Shown piece after piece: positions 1 to 8,500 of a stretch of 21,780 nucleotides of DNA. The position numbers were made by a program, and so were the translations under genes. The notes under the pieces are model-generated. The model did no database searches. It was not told where the DNA came from and was given only the letters and a program-made list of their open reading frames with translations. The stretch spans positions 1-21,780 of the forward strand of contig WELA01001559.1 in assembly GCA_009602735.1 (NCBI GenBank). Reading direction: 5' to 3'. Position 1 is the first letter of the stretch. Each line of letters starts with the position of its first letter. The DNA is from Mesotaenium endlicherianum. Taxonomy: Eukaryota; Streptophyta; Zygnematophyceae; Zygnematales; Mesotaeniaceae.

Positions 1-1369
1 TGTCATTCATAGCACCCATAAAGGTAGCAGGAGCATTAGTCAGTCCAAATGGCATCACGTTAAACTCATAGTGTCCAGAACGTGTGCGGAAAGCAGTCTT
101 GTGTTCATCCCCGTCAGCAATTCTGATTTGATGATAACCACTCTTGAGATCTATCTTACTGAACACCTTAGCGCCAGACAGGGTATCAAGCAAGTCCTCG
201 ATCCTGGGTAAAGCATACTTGTTCTTTACTGTAATTCTGTTCAGGGCTCTGTAATCCACACACATCCGCATACTGCCATCCTTTTTCTTAACAAATAGGA
301 TAGGTGCGCCGTACGGTGATTTACTGGGAGAAATGTAACCATTTTCCTCCAGCTCTGCAATCTGTGTTTTCAACTCCTCGCTCTCCAAATAAGACAAGCC
401 ATAAGTGCGTTGCCAGGGTGGCTGGCTACCAGGTAATAGATCAATCCTATGATCTACTTCCCTTTTAGGGGGTAGTCCTGGAGGCATGTTAAACACATCA
501 GTGTACTGAGCAACAATTTTTGCAGCAGTAGGGTGTTCCGGAGGGCTTACCTTTTTCTCAACCAATTCTTCAGGTTGAGGAGGTACCTCTCTTAGCAGCA
601 GACAGAACATTCTGTCTTCCTTCTGGTTCCAGCTTTTGACGAACTCCATTGCATTCAGCAACTTGCATCCTTCTGGAAGCCTCTTCTTTTCCTTCATTTG
701 CCATCCACACAGGACAAGAGGAAGAGCACTGGTGGGTGCCAAGTCAGTCTGCCCATCACTGGCTCCTCTCACTTTAACTGTACCTCTGCTCCAACACACT
801 TCAGCTTGATGTCTATTAAGCCAGGACCTGCCTAGCACGAGATCATAAAAGCCAGTGTTGAGTACCTCAAATGTAAGCGTTTCAGTTAGAACTGCAATGC
901 CAGAACCTAACTGGACCTCAATAGGCTTGGTTATAACTCCTCCCGGGATACTTGAGGCATCTCCAAGGAATATTTTTCTATTCCCTTGGGTGACAGTAGG
1001 CAGCCTTAGCCGCTTAACTAAGTCCTTGTGAATAAAAGTATGTGACGCCCCTCCGTCAACAAATGCCCTCACCTTCCTACCTGCAATCATGCAATGCAGT
1101 AGGATAGGGGGGACTGTCTTTTCCTGACTTTCGCATTGTTCTCCTGACGTAGCAAAGAAATGTTGGACATCAGGTGGAACAAGAGCATCCAGAGTGTGCA
1201 CTCTCTGGACGTCTATATTACTGATGGTCTCCTTTATCTGTTTGTCAGGCATGCATAGTGAATCCAGTTCAGCAGGACCCATAATACCTGCTACGAGGGC
1301 AGCTAGTGACGACTCACTATCTCTAGCATCCTCACAGTCAGTAGACTGGATTACTGACTGTTGCTGTCT
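1..1369 (-). CDS. pol: pol of A1: aspartic protease and N-terminal RT, partial
   Basis: This is the polyprotein frame reached by a -1 shift from gag. It is open from 1369 to the window edge. The order is a linker, then the aspartic protease with active-site DGGAS at about 1042-1056 (Gly where the classical motif has Ser or Thr, a variant also known in plant Ty3/gypsy proteases) and a second protease motif VLGRSWL near 820-840. RT follows, with [10 protein letters not shown] near 275-305, the catalytic-Asp segment [10 protein letters not shown] near 135-165, and the [13 protein letters not shown] block near 20-55. The YxDD-type box lies beyond the left edge. The encoded enzymes mature Gag-Pol and copy the RNA inside virus-like particles. 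Against A2 it differs at about 36 of 847 positions and lacks A2's premature TAA. Confidence 0.9.
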
Positions 1370-1375
1370 TTTAAA
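1334..1375 (-). promoter_or_regulatory. -1 programmed ribosomal frameshift signal at gag/pol
   Basis: On the minus strand the gag frame reads T TTA AAA at 1375-1369, an exact X XXY YYZ heptamer in phase with gag. After 7 nt (1368-1362) comes a perfect 10-bp stem (1361-1352 with 1343-1334) closing an 8-nt loop. The gag stop TAA is at 1353-1351, inside the stem-loop, and pol is open only in the -1 frame. Slippery site, spacer length and stem agree with known retroviral signals; activity is inferred. Confidence 0.8.
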
Positions 1376-2829
1376 GGCTGGTCTTTTCTCTCGACCTTAG
1401 GCAGGTGCTTGACCGGACACTGTTCTCTGTAGTGGCCTTTCTGCTGACAATGGTAGCAAGTAGATTTTGCTGAGGCTGGTCTCGGCTTAGTCCTACCACC
1501 ACCCCTTCCATAGCCACCTCGAGAGGGACCACCTCTACCTCTAGACTGAATAGCATTGTACTCATACTCATATTCATCACCCTGATTATCCTCAGCCTGG
1601 TCTCCTTCAACTGCATTGTAGGAACCGTGGGGCTTTTTGACAATCTTAGACACCAAAGCGTTACTCTGGCGCTTGTGATTGAACTGCTGCTGATCCCAGG
1701 CGTCAGCATCCTGGATCAAGTCAGCCAGTTTCTCATACTTTTTCTCAGCAAAATGACCAGAGACCTCGGATTTCAAGCCATACCTGAAGTATGCTATCCT
1801 ATACCGTTCTGGCAAATCAGGCTGCTTCATCATGTTCTCTTGGAACTTTTGAGCAAACTCAGCAACTGAAGTGGTCTGCTTCAGTGTCAGGGAGATCATC
1901 GCATAGATAGCTTTCTCCTGCTGGTTGATGACATCAAACTTCTCATGCAACTTCTCGACAAACTCTACCCACGTAGGGTCACCGAGTTGCCGAGCCTTAC
2001 GCTCTTCCTTCCAGTAAAGCCACCAGTCTGCGGCACTGCCTTTCAGTAGCGCACCGGTGTGCCTGACCTTCTCGTAATCTTGCAGTTCTGGGTAGTTCTC
2101 CAGCCACTGCTCAACATCCGCGAGAAACTTGATCAGGTAATATTTTCTGTTTCCCTCAGGATCATAGTCCTGGGGAGGTTTCGGCTTGGGCTTACTAGGC
2201 CCTCGGCCACCACCACTAGTGGTGTGAGACCCCAGTTGGTCTCTGTCCCGGAGTAGGGACATTATGATTCTTTTGTCCTCCTGCTGGGACTGATACATGG
2301 TCGCCATTTGCGACTGCATCTGAACGAACAATGCTCCCAAGTCTACATTTTGGGGTGGTAGATTAGCAAATGCAGCAGCAGCATTGGCATCTACTCGCTG
2401 AGTAGTGTCCTCAACAATCCCTCTTGCTCCTGCAGCAGCAATTCCTGCCGCATTCAGCCGGTCACGTATTTGACCTAGGGGTACATTGAGTTGTACGGCA
2501 GGAGGTGGGTTCAGAACATTGGCCCTTGATGCCATAAGTTCTTCAACAGTGCGCTCGTCAGCTGGCTGTCCTTCCCTCCTTTGTATATCTTCAGCGGCCT
2601 TTGCTACTTGTTCAGCTTCTAGTCTGGCTATCTCCTCCTCAGCTTGCTGAGCTGCGACTGAGGCAATAGCAGCTGCCTCATCTGCAGCCTCCCTAGCTGC
2701 AGTATCCGCTACTGCTTCCGAATAGGTACGGTTTCCCGCTACATGGCTTTCCGCCTGGTTTTCGACATTCTCGTTATCCTGGTTCTCCATGTCTCGGGAG
2801 TTGCTAGTTTGAGACCTTGTCCTTACCAT
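1351..2829 (-). CDS. gag: gag of A1 (capsid/nucleocapsid), 492 aa
   Basis: This is the structural protein that forms the particle and binds the element's RNA. The ATG lies 21 nt after the primer site and no earlier ATG occurs in that leader. Residues 43-80 are Ala/Glu-rich and probably helical. Residues about 229-380 form the Retrotrans_gag capsid core, with the conserved pattern around [10 protein letters not shown] and a W-x-x-F-x-x-x-F-like segment. Residues 429-446 are an RGG-rich basic stretch. A single CCHC zinc knuckle has C458, C461, H466 and C471 (C-x2-C-x4-H-x4-C). The reading frame is undamaged. It ends in TAA 16 nt past the slippery heptamer, so pol is made by -1 frameshifting. 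Family assignment is firm; the subdomain limits are approximate. Confidence 0.95.
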   Translation of the reverse strand: MVRTRSQTSNSRDMENQDNENVENQAESHVAGNRTYSEAVADTAAREAADEAAAIASVAAQQAEEEIARLEAEQVAKAAEDIQRREGQPADERTVEELMASRANVLNPPPAVQLNVPLGQIRDRLNAAGIAAAGARGIVEDTTQRVDANAAAAFANLPPQNVDLGALFVQMQSQMATMYQSQQEDKRIIMSLLRDRDQLGSHTTSGGGRGPSKPKPKPPQDYDPEGNRKYYLIKFLADVEQWLENYPELQDYEKVRHTGALLKGSAADWWLYWKEERKARQLGDPTWVEFVEKLHEKFDVINQQEKAIYAMISLTLKQTTSVAEFAQKFQENMMKQPDLPERYRIAYFRYGLKSEVSGHFAEKKYEKLADLIQDADAWDQQQFNHKRQSNALVSKIVKKPHGSYNAVEGDQAEDNQGDEYEYEYNAIQSRGRGGPSRGGYGRGGGRTKPRPASAKSTCYHCQQKGHYREQCPVKHLPKVERKDQPLKDSNSQ

Positions 2830-2850
2830 ACAAAGAAGACTGTGATAACT

Positions 2851-2862
2851 GCTCCGATACCA
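2851..2862 (-). other. primer binding site of A1
   Basis: The minus strand reads TGGTATCGGAGC, one base after the CA that ends the 5' LTR. It differs by one base from TGGTATCAGAGC, the usual plant site pairing with the 3' end of initiator Met tRNA. This fixes the LTR end and the element's orientation. Confidence 0.88.
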
Positions 2863-2863
2863 C

Positions 2864-3611
2864 TGAAATGAATCGACTTACCAAATAGGCGATTAACAAT
2901 TAATAAAGATCTTTATATCAGCAAGTAATCTTTATGGTATTTTCCGTTAACTGGTTAAACGGCAAAGGACAACACACTAGCAGTGAATAATACTCGTAAG
3001 TCAAATGCGAGTAAACTAGCATCAATAATGCAAATCAGTAAACTCATACATAAGCAAGGTTAGAAGACAGTGCGTATCAATGGCTTCTCGCCTTGGATTC
3101 AGATCTCTCTCAGTAAGCTGTACAAGAGAGTTGGCCTCGTTTCCGAATGCCGAACTCGAGAGCAATGCCTAGCATATGTACATGGAATGAGTTTACTGTT
3201 CAACGGTCAGTGCGATGGCACCGCCTACCCGGGAGTTAACCACGTTGGTAGGACCTCGGTTAACCAAATCCACCGCCATCTCCCATCATCCCGAATAGCC
3301 ATCCATCATAGGGATGTCATCTGGCTATTCATCTAGCATATCGCACTTAGGTGCATATCAAGGCAGTTCGCTGCTACCGAGTACGGAAGTCAGCTTATTG
3401 TCAAAGAATGTGTCAGCAAGCTGACTTATATGGACTTTCAGCCTGCTGCTTTCGACTGAGTCAGCAAATTGATAATTATGTAAAGTCCAGCAGACTGACT
3501 ATTAACTAAAGTCTAGCAGACTGACTAATAACTAAAGTTCAGCAGGCTGAACTTAATTAACTATTATATTAACTTAATTAAATATTATATCTACTAATAT
3601 ACTGATTCATT
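2864..3611 (-). repeat. 5' LTR of A1 (family A LTR, copy 1)
   Basis: About 748 bp, one of four copies in the window. Its inner end on the minus strand is ATTCATTTCA, directly before the primer site. Its outer end should read TGTAATGAATCAG, but here AATGAATCAG abuts the element C codons, so the terminal TGT is not seen. On the minus strand it contains a TATAAAG box near the inner end and GGTAAGT about 20 bp from that end. U3 carries three 26-bp repeats. Promoter and polyadenylation functions are family knowledge; no transcript boundary can be placed from sequence alone. Confidence 0.9.
3481..3557. repeat. 26-bp tandem repeat x3 in U3 of LTR copy 1
   Basis: Units run 3481-3506, 3507-3532 and 3533-3557, each opening with TAAAGTYYAGCAG. 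LTR copy 4 has about two units. The units include CAGC-N2-GCTG dyads and may be enhancer-like elements that vary in number between copies. Confidence 0.8.
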
Positions 3612-4420
3612 GCCTACAACAACACTACGCAAGCCTCTACCCAAGAGTCCCCATTCTTCCTCAACTATGGCTTCCATCCGACCACGCCACTGAGCTTCAC
3701 GGCTGGCCTTGATGAAGTACCTGCAGCCACAGATTTTATGGAGACATTAGAAGCAGCCCTTTCAACAGCGAAGAAAGCTCTACAACAGCAAAGAAAGCTC
3801 TACAACAAGCGCAAGATGCTCAAGCAAGACTGGCAAACAGGTCCAGAAGAGAAATTACGTACAGAGCGGGTGACAACGTGTTACTATCATCCAAGAATAT
3901 TTCCCTGAACAACAGGCCTGCCGGCAGCAAGTTCTCTCCCAAGTATTTGGGACCCTTCAAGATTATCCAGCAAGTCAACCCCGTTGCTTTCAAGCTAGAA
4001 CTTCCCCAGACTATGCACATCGACCCCGTATTCCACGCTTCCCTCTTCAAGCCATATGTGCAACCCGACAACAAGTTCCGAGGACGTGTGACAACCCCAC
4101 CAGCCCCAACAATAGTGGATGATCATTTGGAGAACGAAGTGCAAGACATAGTGGCTATGAGATATTTCAGGAGACAGCAGCAATACTTGATCAAGTGGAA
4201 AGGATATCCAGATTCGGAGAATAGTTGGATGGCGGCGCACTACCTTGACAAAGTTCAGAGAAAGTTGAAGCGCTTCCATGCCGCCAACCCCCATCTTGGA
4301 CCAGCCCCAAGTCTCTCTACTACAAGCCCGAAGACTTCAGGGAGGCAGCCTGCCACCATCAAGAAGCAGCAGAAGACCCCTTGGAGGCAGCCTGCAAGAA
4401 CAAGAAAGAGGAAACATTGA
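3612..4420 (+). pseudogene. integrase C-terminus and chromodomain of element C
   Basis: The frame from 3612 starts AYNNTTQAST..SPFFLNYGFHP, the conserved end of the integrase core. A 20-bp tandem duplication (3766-3805) then shifts the frame. The remaining protein is open from about 3806 to the TGA at 4418-4420. That part has a GPF/Y-type module (KYLGPFKIIQQV, near 3940-3980), the FHASLFKPY segment, a chromodomain at about 4130-4290 (YLIKWKGYPDSENSW) and a basic tail ending RTRKRKH. Integrase inserts the cDNA, and the chromodomain of chromoviruses directs insertion to marked chromatin. The 5' end was removed by the A1 insertion. Apart from the duplication the frame is clean, suggesting the damage is fairly recent. 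Confidence 0.88.
3766..3805 (+). repeat. 20-bp tandem duplication that breaks the C integrase frame
   Basis: Copies 3766-3785 and 3786-3805 differ at one base (G at 3770, A at 3790). A 20-bp insertion moves the frame by 2, exactly the difference between the upstream and downstream integrase frames. Confidence 0.9.
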
Positions 4421-5033
4421 CATTAGACACTCTTCTCTTCTCGCAGTTTCTGGACAGAAAACTAGAACTGCTACTGGTGATAGGTCTCTGCATAATAAAT
4501 TCTGAAAACTTACCTCTCTGTATTCCATAAGTAGCCGGTCATTTAGAGTCCAAGTTTCCTCAATTTGGAGCATTGGTGAGAGAGATATGATGCTCTAAGT
4601 AGAAGGGGGTCAGGCTGCTGGCATTGTTAGGGCAGAATATGCCTTCTGACATTGTGCCCTCCCCTGAACTTGGAATGCTCTGAAACTCAAGACGCTGGTA
4701 GAACATCTTACAGCGCCCAGTTTGAGACTTAGTTTGCAGAATTTGGAGAAGTATAGAAGGACTTATGATTTTCAGAAGTTTCTGCACAGATTTGGAGGAG
4801 TGCCTACTCTCTCAGCTCTCAACGACACTCCAGAAATGAGAATGCTCTCAAATTTGGTGACCCGGTAGAGTTCTCCGACGCGGTCCGTCTGGCACTCGAA
4901 TTTTCAGATTTGGAGCAGTTCTGTGGCCGCTATGAATTTTTGAGTTCGTGGCAGATTCTGGGCCAACTTGTACAATTTTCTTTATCATTAAGGAGTAGGC
5001 TAGCCAATAAGGTCACACCACCTACGACCTTGC

Positions 5034-5159
5034 CTAGTCTACCTTACATGTGTAGCACCTGACTTGGCGCCTTTGACTAGTCCTCTTCACATGTGTGGCA
5101 TCTGACTTGAAACTGTTGACTAGTTTGCTCCACATGTGTAAGACCTGACTTGACGCGCC
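5034..5159. repeat. 43-bp tandem repeat, three units
   Basis: Units start CTAGT at 5034, 5077 and 5120, with a shared core ACATGTGT followed by ACCTGACTTG or close variants. The third unit is slightly short. It lies about 20 bp before the polypurine tract. Tandem repeats at this place are known in some plant Ty3/gypsy elements. Confidence 0.85.
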
Positions 5160-5179
5160 GAGACGTCGCTTTTTCTATC

Positions 5180-5189
5180 GGGGGGGTGA
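5180..5189 (+). other. polypurine tract of element C
   Basis: Seven G (5180-5186) followed by TGA, directly before the 3' LTR. This is the expected primer site for plus-strand DNA synthesis. Confidence 0.75.
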
Positions 5190-5692
5190 TGTAGTGATTT
5201 GAGTTATTATATATTAGTTTGCATATATTTTAATGTTTTCAAATATATTTGGAGTAGTATTGTGTGGAGTCAAGTGTGAATAGGTACTCTAGTAACTTGG
5301 TTCATGTCCTTTGAACCTTCCAAGGCATTTTCGAAGTTAGAGGAAAGACCTAGAAGAACTCCATGTGGCAAAAGTCAAATGTGCCATTTTTAGGTCAAAA
5401 GGACATGTGTACATTATTCTAGAAAGAGGTGGCAAGTTTTGGGATGTGTTGGGTGCCAACACATCAACATACACCTTCCTAGAAATTACTTATTTAGCAA
5501 GTATATAAACAAGAGCTAGAACATAGAAAGACATTGGAGAATCACTCTTGTACTTGCCAAAATCCAGAAATATATTAACTCTCAAGAAGCCATCTCTCTT
5601 TCAAGAAGCTACCACTTGTGTTCAAAGATCCTTGTCTTGAATAGATGAAGTATTATGTTTTACTAAGTACTTGATCTATCTGTTTCACTACA
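5190..5692 (+). repeat. 3' LTR of element C (503 bp)
   Basis: It begins TGTAGTGA and ends TCACTACA, a perfect 8-bp terminal inverted repeat with TG...CA ends. A good TATA box, GTATATAAAC, lies at 5501-5510. The first bases after the LTR are GTATC (5693-5697), the expected 5-bp target duplication to look for at the element's other end outside the window. Confidence 0.88.
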
Positions 5693-5808
5693 GTATCATT
5701 AATACGAACAAACAGTCGTAAATTCAAACGAAACGAAATATGCAAAGTCGCTTTGCATCCAAGCGGATTCGAACCCGCGACTTTCGTTTGAAACGTTCAC
5801 ACCTAGTT
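5693..5808. other. unassigned stretch between element C and element A3
   Basis: About 116 bp that match no element seen here, possibly original host DNA. It has a hairpin, ATGCAAAG-TCG-CTTTGCAT (5740-5758), nested inside an outer inverted repeat TTCAAACGAAA / TTTCGTTTGAA (5723-5733 and 5782-5792). On the minus strand, GGGTTCGAATCCGC near 5763-5776 resembles a tRNA T-arm or box B, but no box A or cloverleaf is found. Confidence 0.5.
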
Positions 5809-6446
5809 TGATCAGTCTGCTGGACTTTATATTTAATATCAGTTTAATGACTTGGCCGGAAATGATAGGCTGAGGTCTCCTTAAGTCAGCTTGCTGACAC
5901 ATTCTTTGACAGCCAGCTGACTTCCGTACTCGGTAGCAGCAAACTGCCTCGATATGCATCTAAGGGTGGTATGCTAGATGGATGGCCAGATGACATCCCT
6001 ATGATGGATGGCGATTCGGGATGATGGGAGATGGCGGTGGATTTGGTTAACCGAGGTCCTACCAACGTGGTTAACTCCCGGGTAGGGGGTGCCATCGCAC
6101 TGACCGTTGAACAGTAAACTCATTCCATGTACATATGCTAGGCATTGTTCTCGAGTTTGGCATTTGGAAACGAGGCCAACTCTCTTGTACAGCTTACTGA
6201 GAGAGATCTGAATCCAAGGCGAGAAGCCATTGATACGCACTGTCTTCTAACCTTGCTTATGTATGAGTTTACTGATTTGCATTATTGATGCTAGTTTACT
6301 CTCATTCGACTGACGAGTATTATTCACTGCTAGTGTGTTGTCCTTTGCCGTTAAAACAGTTAACGAAAAATACCATAAAGATTACTTGCTGATATAAAGA
6401 TCTTTATTAATTTTTAATCGCCTATTTGGTAAGTCGATTCATTTTA
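5809..6446 (+). repeat. family A LTR, copy 2, 5'-truncated
   Basis: Matches LTR copies 1, 3 and 4 from TGATCAGTCTGCTGG (5809) to ATTCATTTTA (6446). About 90-100 bp of U3, including the TGTAAT terminus and the AAGTTCAGC dyad, are missing. The final CA is TA here. Confidence 0.88.
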
Positions 6447-7538
6447 GATAGCGTCATCAGGATGATCCCCACGGACGCGGACAGCTTTAAGGACTCTACA
6501 TCCTATAAAAGGTTCAAGGCCATGTATAATGAGGTGGAGAGAAGAAGTTGGGAAGTTTTGGCGAGGAAAACCAGTCAGCTGGTTTTTGCAAGACACTGGT
6601 ACCCTTGTACTCTGAAAAAGACAGATCCTACCTTTTTCCAGAAGCCCACCGATTGGCGGTGACAAACTATCAACATGAGGGACCAGCAAAATGACAAGGC
6701 AAGGGAGGAAGACTTCCTAACGGATCTACAGGGAACATAGTGTTGCCTCCTCATATTGCCGCTTGGGACCCAAGACTGGATGGAGTAAGAGACTGCATGA
6801 GCCAAGATTTGCAGGAGGACAGGAGCAGGGCCCGTGACTCATTCTCTAAAGGGAAGCACGCTTATGCCAAATGGGCAAGCAGGGAGAAAAGGACCTGTAT
6901 GCAGTCCGGACTCAAGAGCCCCCACCAGCACCCAAAAGGGGAAGGTCAGTAGGATATTCTTTTTCTCGGGAAGAGCTGGAGCAGCTGACAGAAGAGACAC
7001 CAGCAGTCTCAGAGGAACCAGGGGAAGGAGAGGAGGAGGAGTCAGAGGAAGAAGAAGAGGAAGGCGGAAGGATGACACTAGCCTCGCGGCGGTCCTGACA
7101 CCTGCCACATCCTCTGTAAGGGAGAAGACTGGGTTGGCCTTACAACAGCTCGCTGAAGAGGAAGATATCACTTGGCTAGGAATTGCCAGAGGACAGAGCC
7201 CATCTGCAAGCACGGAGACCAAGTCAGATAGAGCAGACAGGAGAGCTGCTAGAGAGATAGCCAGAGGCCTGCCAGCATCTCCCTCGCGGAGAGGGCATGT
7301 GCCCTTGGCTCATGTCATGCAACATCCTTCTGGGATGCCGGTATATGTACCTGTCAGCTTGAGGGCTGCCCAGGAAAAGGCTGCCTCCATTCAGTTTCAG
7401 ACTGTGCAGGAGGACACAGCCCAGTTACTGCGTTCTCCGCGGGGTTCCTACGCGGATCCCCCAGGCTTCGGGAGACCCCATGACAGGAGGAGGTCGAGCT
7501 CCCCTGACCATGGGGCCCCAGGGACATCTCCCTCCTAA
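6447..7538 (+). pseudogene. third ORF (ORF3) of A3, C-terminal part, decayed
   Basis: Homologous to codons from about residue 190 of ORF3 in A2 to its C-terminus. Compared with A2 it has a TGA at a Trp codon (about 6659-6661), a lost G near 6730 that shifts the frame, a 4-bp loss near 6880, and another shift after the acidic tract near 7060. The conserved pieces are read in three frames: the MIPxDADSFKDST segment at 6463-6500, an acidic run rich in EEEESEEE near 7015-7065, and the Arg-rich C-terminal part at 7080-7538 (SDRADRRAAREIARGLPASPS and MPVYVPVSLRAAQEKAAS). The protein family is not recognised. It can no longer make the full product. Confidence 0.85.
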
Positions 7539-7709
7539 TGGCAGTAGGCTGAGGGCAAAAGGCACCGCACGCTGTGACTAGTGATCCCCACCCTTATGTA
7601 TCAGCGTTTGAGCAAGAGATGGTGGGAGGGAGATCAGTACTTTCAGTTAGAGGGACCATGTACCCAGTGTTAATGTTGTCGAGGCGACAACCTGTTAAGT
7701 TGGAGAGAT
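7539..7709 (+). other. 3' UTR of A3 with hairpin and polypurine tract
   Basis: Non-coding. It contains a perfect 7-bp stem, GTTGTCG-AGG-CGACAAC (7675-7691), and the purine tract AAGTTGGAGAGAT (7697-7709) directly before the 3' LTR. The same hairpin and tract occur in A2 (16414-16449, minus strand), so both are family features. Confidence 0.82.
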
Positions 7710-8428
7710 TGTAATCAATCAGTATATTGGCAGATATAATATTCATTTAAATATAATAATTAAATAAGTTCAGCCTGCTGAACTTAACTTAATATTTAGT
7801 CTGCTGGACTTCATAAAATGATCAGTTTAATGACTCAGCCGGGAGCAACAGGCTGAAGTCAACTTAGGTCAGCTTGCTGACACATTCTTTGACAGCCAGC
7901 TGACTTCCGTACTCGATAGCAGCAAACTGCCTAGATATGCATCTTAGTGTGGTGTGCTAGATGAATGGCCAAAGGACATCCTTAGGATGGATGGCGATTT
8001 GGGATGATGGGAGATGGCGGTGGATTTGGTTAACCGAGGTCGTACCAACGTGGTTAACTCCCGGGTAGGCGGTGCCATTGCACTTGTCGTTGAACAGTAA
8101 ACTCATTCCATGTACATATGCTAGGATTGCTCTCGAGTTCAGTATTCGGAAACGAGGCCAACCCTCTTGTACTGCATACTGAGAGAAATCTGAATCCAAG
8201 GCGAGAAGCCGTTGACACGCACTATCTTCTAACCTTGCTTATGTATGAGTTTACTGATTTCATTATTGATGCTACTTAACTTGCATTTGATTTGCAAAGT
8301 GTTGTTCACTGCAAGTGTGTTGTCCTTCGCTGTTTAATCAATTAACATAAAACACTATAAGGATTACTTGCTGATATAAAGATCTCTATTAACTGTTAAT
8401 CGTCTATTTGGTAAGCCAATTCATTTCA
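7710..8428 (+). repeat. 3' LTR of A3 (family A LTR, copy 3, 719 bp)
   Basis: Full-length LTR running TGTAATCAATCAG to ATTCATTTCA. It includes the 20-bp dyad AAGTTCAGC-CT-GCTGAACTT (7766-7785), further CAGC-N2-GCTG dyads at 7868-7881 and 7891-7904, and TATAAA at 8375-8380. It diverges more from copies 1 and 4 than they do from each other. Confidence 0.92.
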
Positions 8429-8500
8429 GATGCCGGTATATGTACCTATCAGTTTGAAGGTTGCCCACGAGAAGGCTGCCTCCATTCAGTTTCAGACTGT
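8429..8500 (+). pseudogene. 72-bp fragment of family-A ORF3
   Basis: Aligns without gaps to 7334-7405, with about six mismatches, mostly transitions. It encodes a piece of MPVYVPVSLRAAQEKAAS. It lies exactly between LTR copy 3 and the element D terminal repeat, so it is the stub of an older family-A copy into which neighbours inserted. Confidence 0.88.

Larger units (their letters stand above)
1..3611 (-). mobile_element. Ty3/gypsy element A1 (family A), 5' part
   Basis: In element order this holds the 5' LTR (3611-2864), primer site (2862-2851), gag (2829-1351) and the start of pol (1369 down to the left edge, where it runs off). The element is inserted in the integrase of element C: integrase codons resume directly at 3612. 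Nothing visible in gag or pol is broken, so this is the best preserved copy in the window. It overlaps element A2, with position 1 here equal to 20934 there and 847 equal to 21780, without net indels. Family membership is seen directly; that A1 could still be active is inference. Confidence 0.93.
4421..5189 (+). other. 3' untranslated region of element C, no gene
   Basis: About 770 bp between the chromodomain stop and the LTR. I see no convincing coding frame. Its right end holds a 43-bp tandem repeat (5034-5159) and then the polypurine tract. Phrases related to ATTTGGAG recur several times between 4560 and 4920. Confidence 0.75.
3612..5692 (+). mobile_element. element C, 3' part of a chromodomain Ty3/gypsy element
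   Basis: This holds the integrase C-terminal part and chromodomain (3612-4420), a long 3' UTR (4421-5189) ending in a G7 tract, and the 3' LTR (5190-5692). The upstream part lies left of the window, beyond the inserted A1. It is unrelated to family A at the LTR level and its chromodomain differs in sequence. The only coding lesion seen is a 20-bp tandem duplication. Confidence 0.88.
5809..8428 (+). mobile_element. element A3, internally deleted family-A copy
   Basis: Two family-A LTRs in plus orientation (5809-6446, 7710-8428) surround 1263 bp that hold only the second half of the family's third ORF and its 3' UTR. The primer site, gag and pol are absent: the left LTR joins directly to the middle of the third ORF at 6447. 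Either one element lost about 6 kb internally, or a solo LTR lies in an older copy. No matching 5-bp target duplication is visible, and the first part of the left LTR is missing. Confidence 0.7.

Noticed and set aside
1328..1351. Pseudoknot at the frameshift site (loop AUCC with GGAU downstream)
   Set aside because: The connecting loop would be only 2 nt across a 10-bp stem, which is too short. A plain stem-loop is the better model.
3070..3336. 88-codon antisense open frame in the family-A LTR, present in copies 1, 2 and 4
   Set aside because: It begins with GTG, and its conservation is explained by LTR sequence identity. Copy 3 breaks it. No domain is recognisable.
5740..5800. tRNA gene on the minus strand
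   Set aside because: Only a T-arm-like motif is present. The T-stem does not pair properly, and no acceptor stem, D-arm or anticodon arm can be built.
5809..8428. A3 as a designed non-autonomous element (TRIM or LARD type)
   Set aside because: It lacks a primer site, the 5' LTR is truncated, and its interior is a decayed piece of ORF3. A deletion derivative is simpler.
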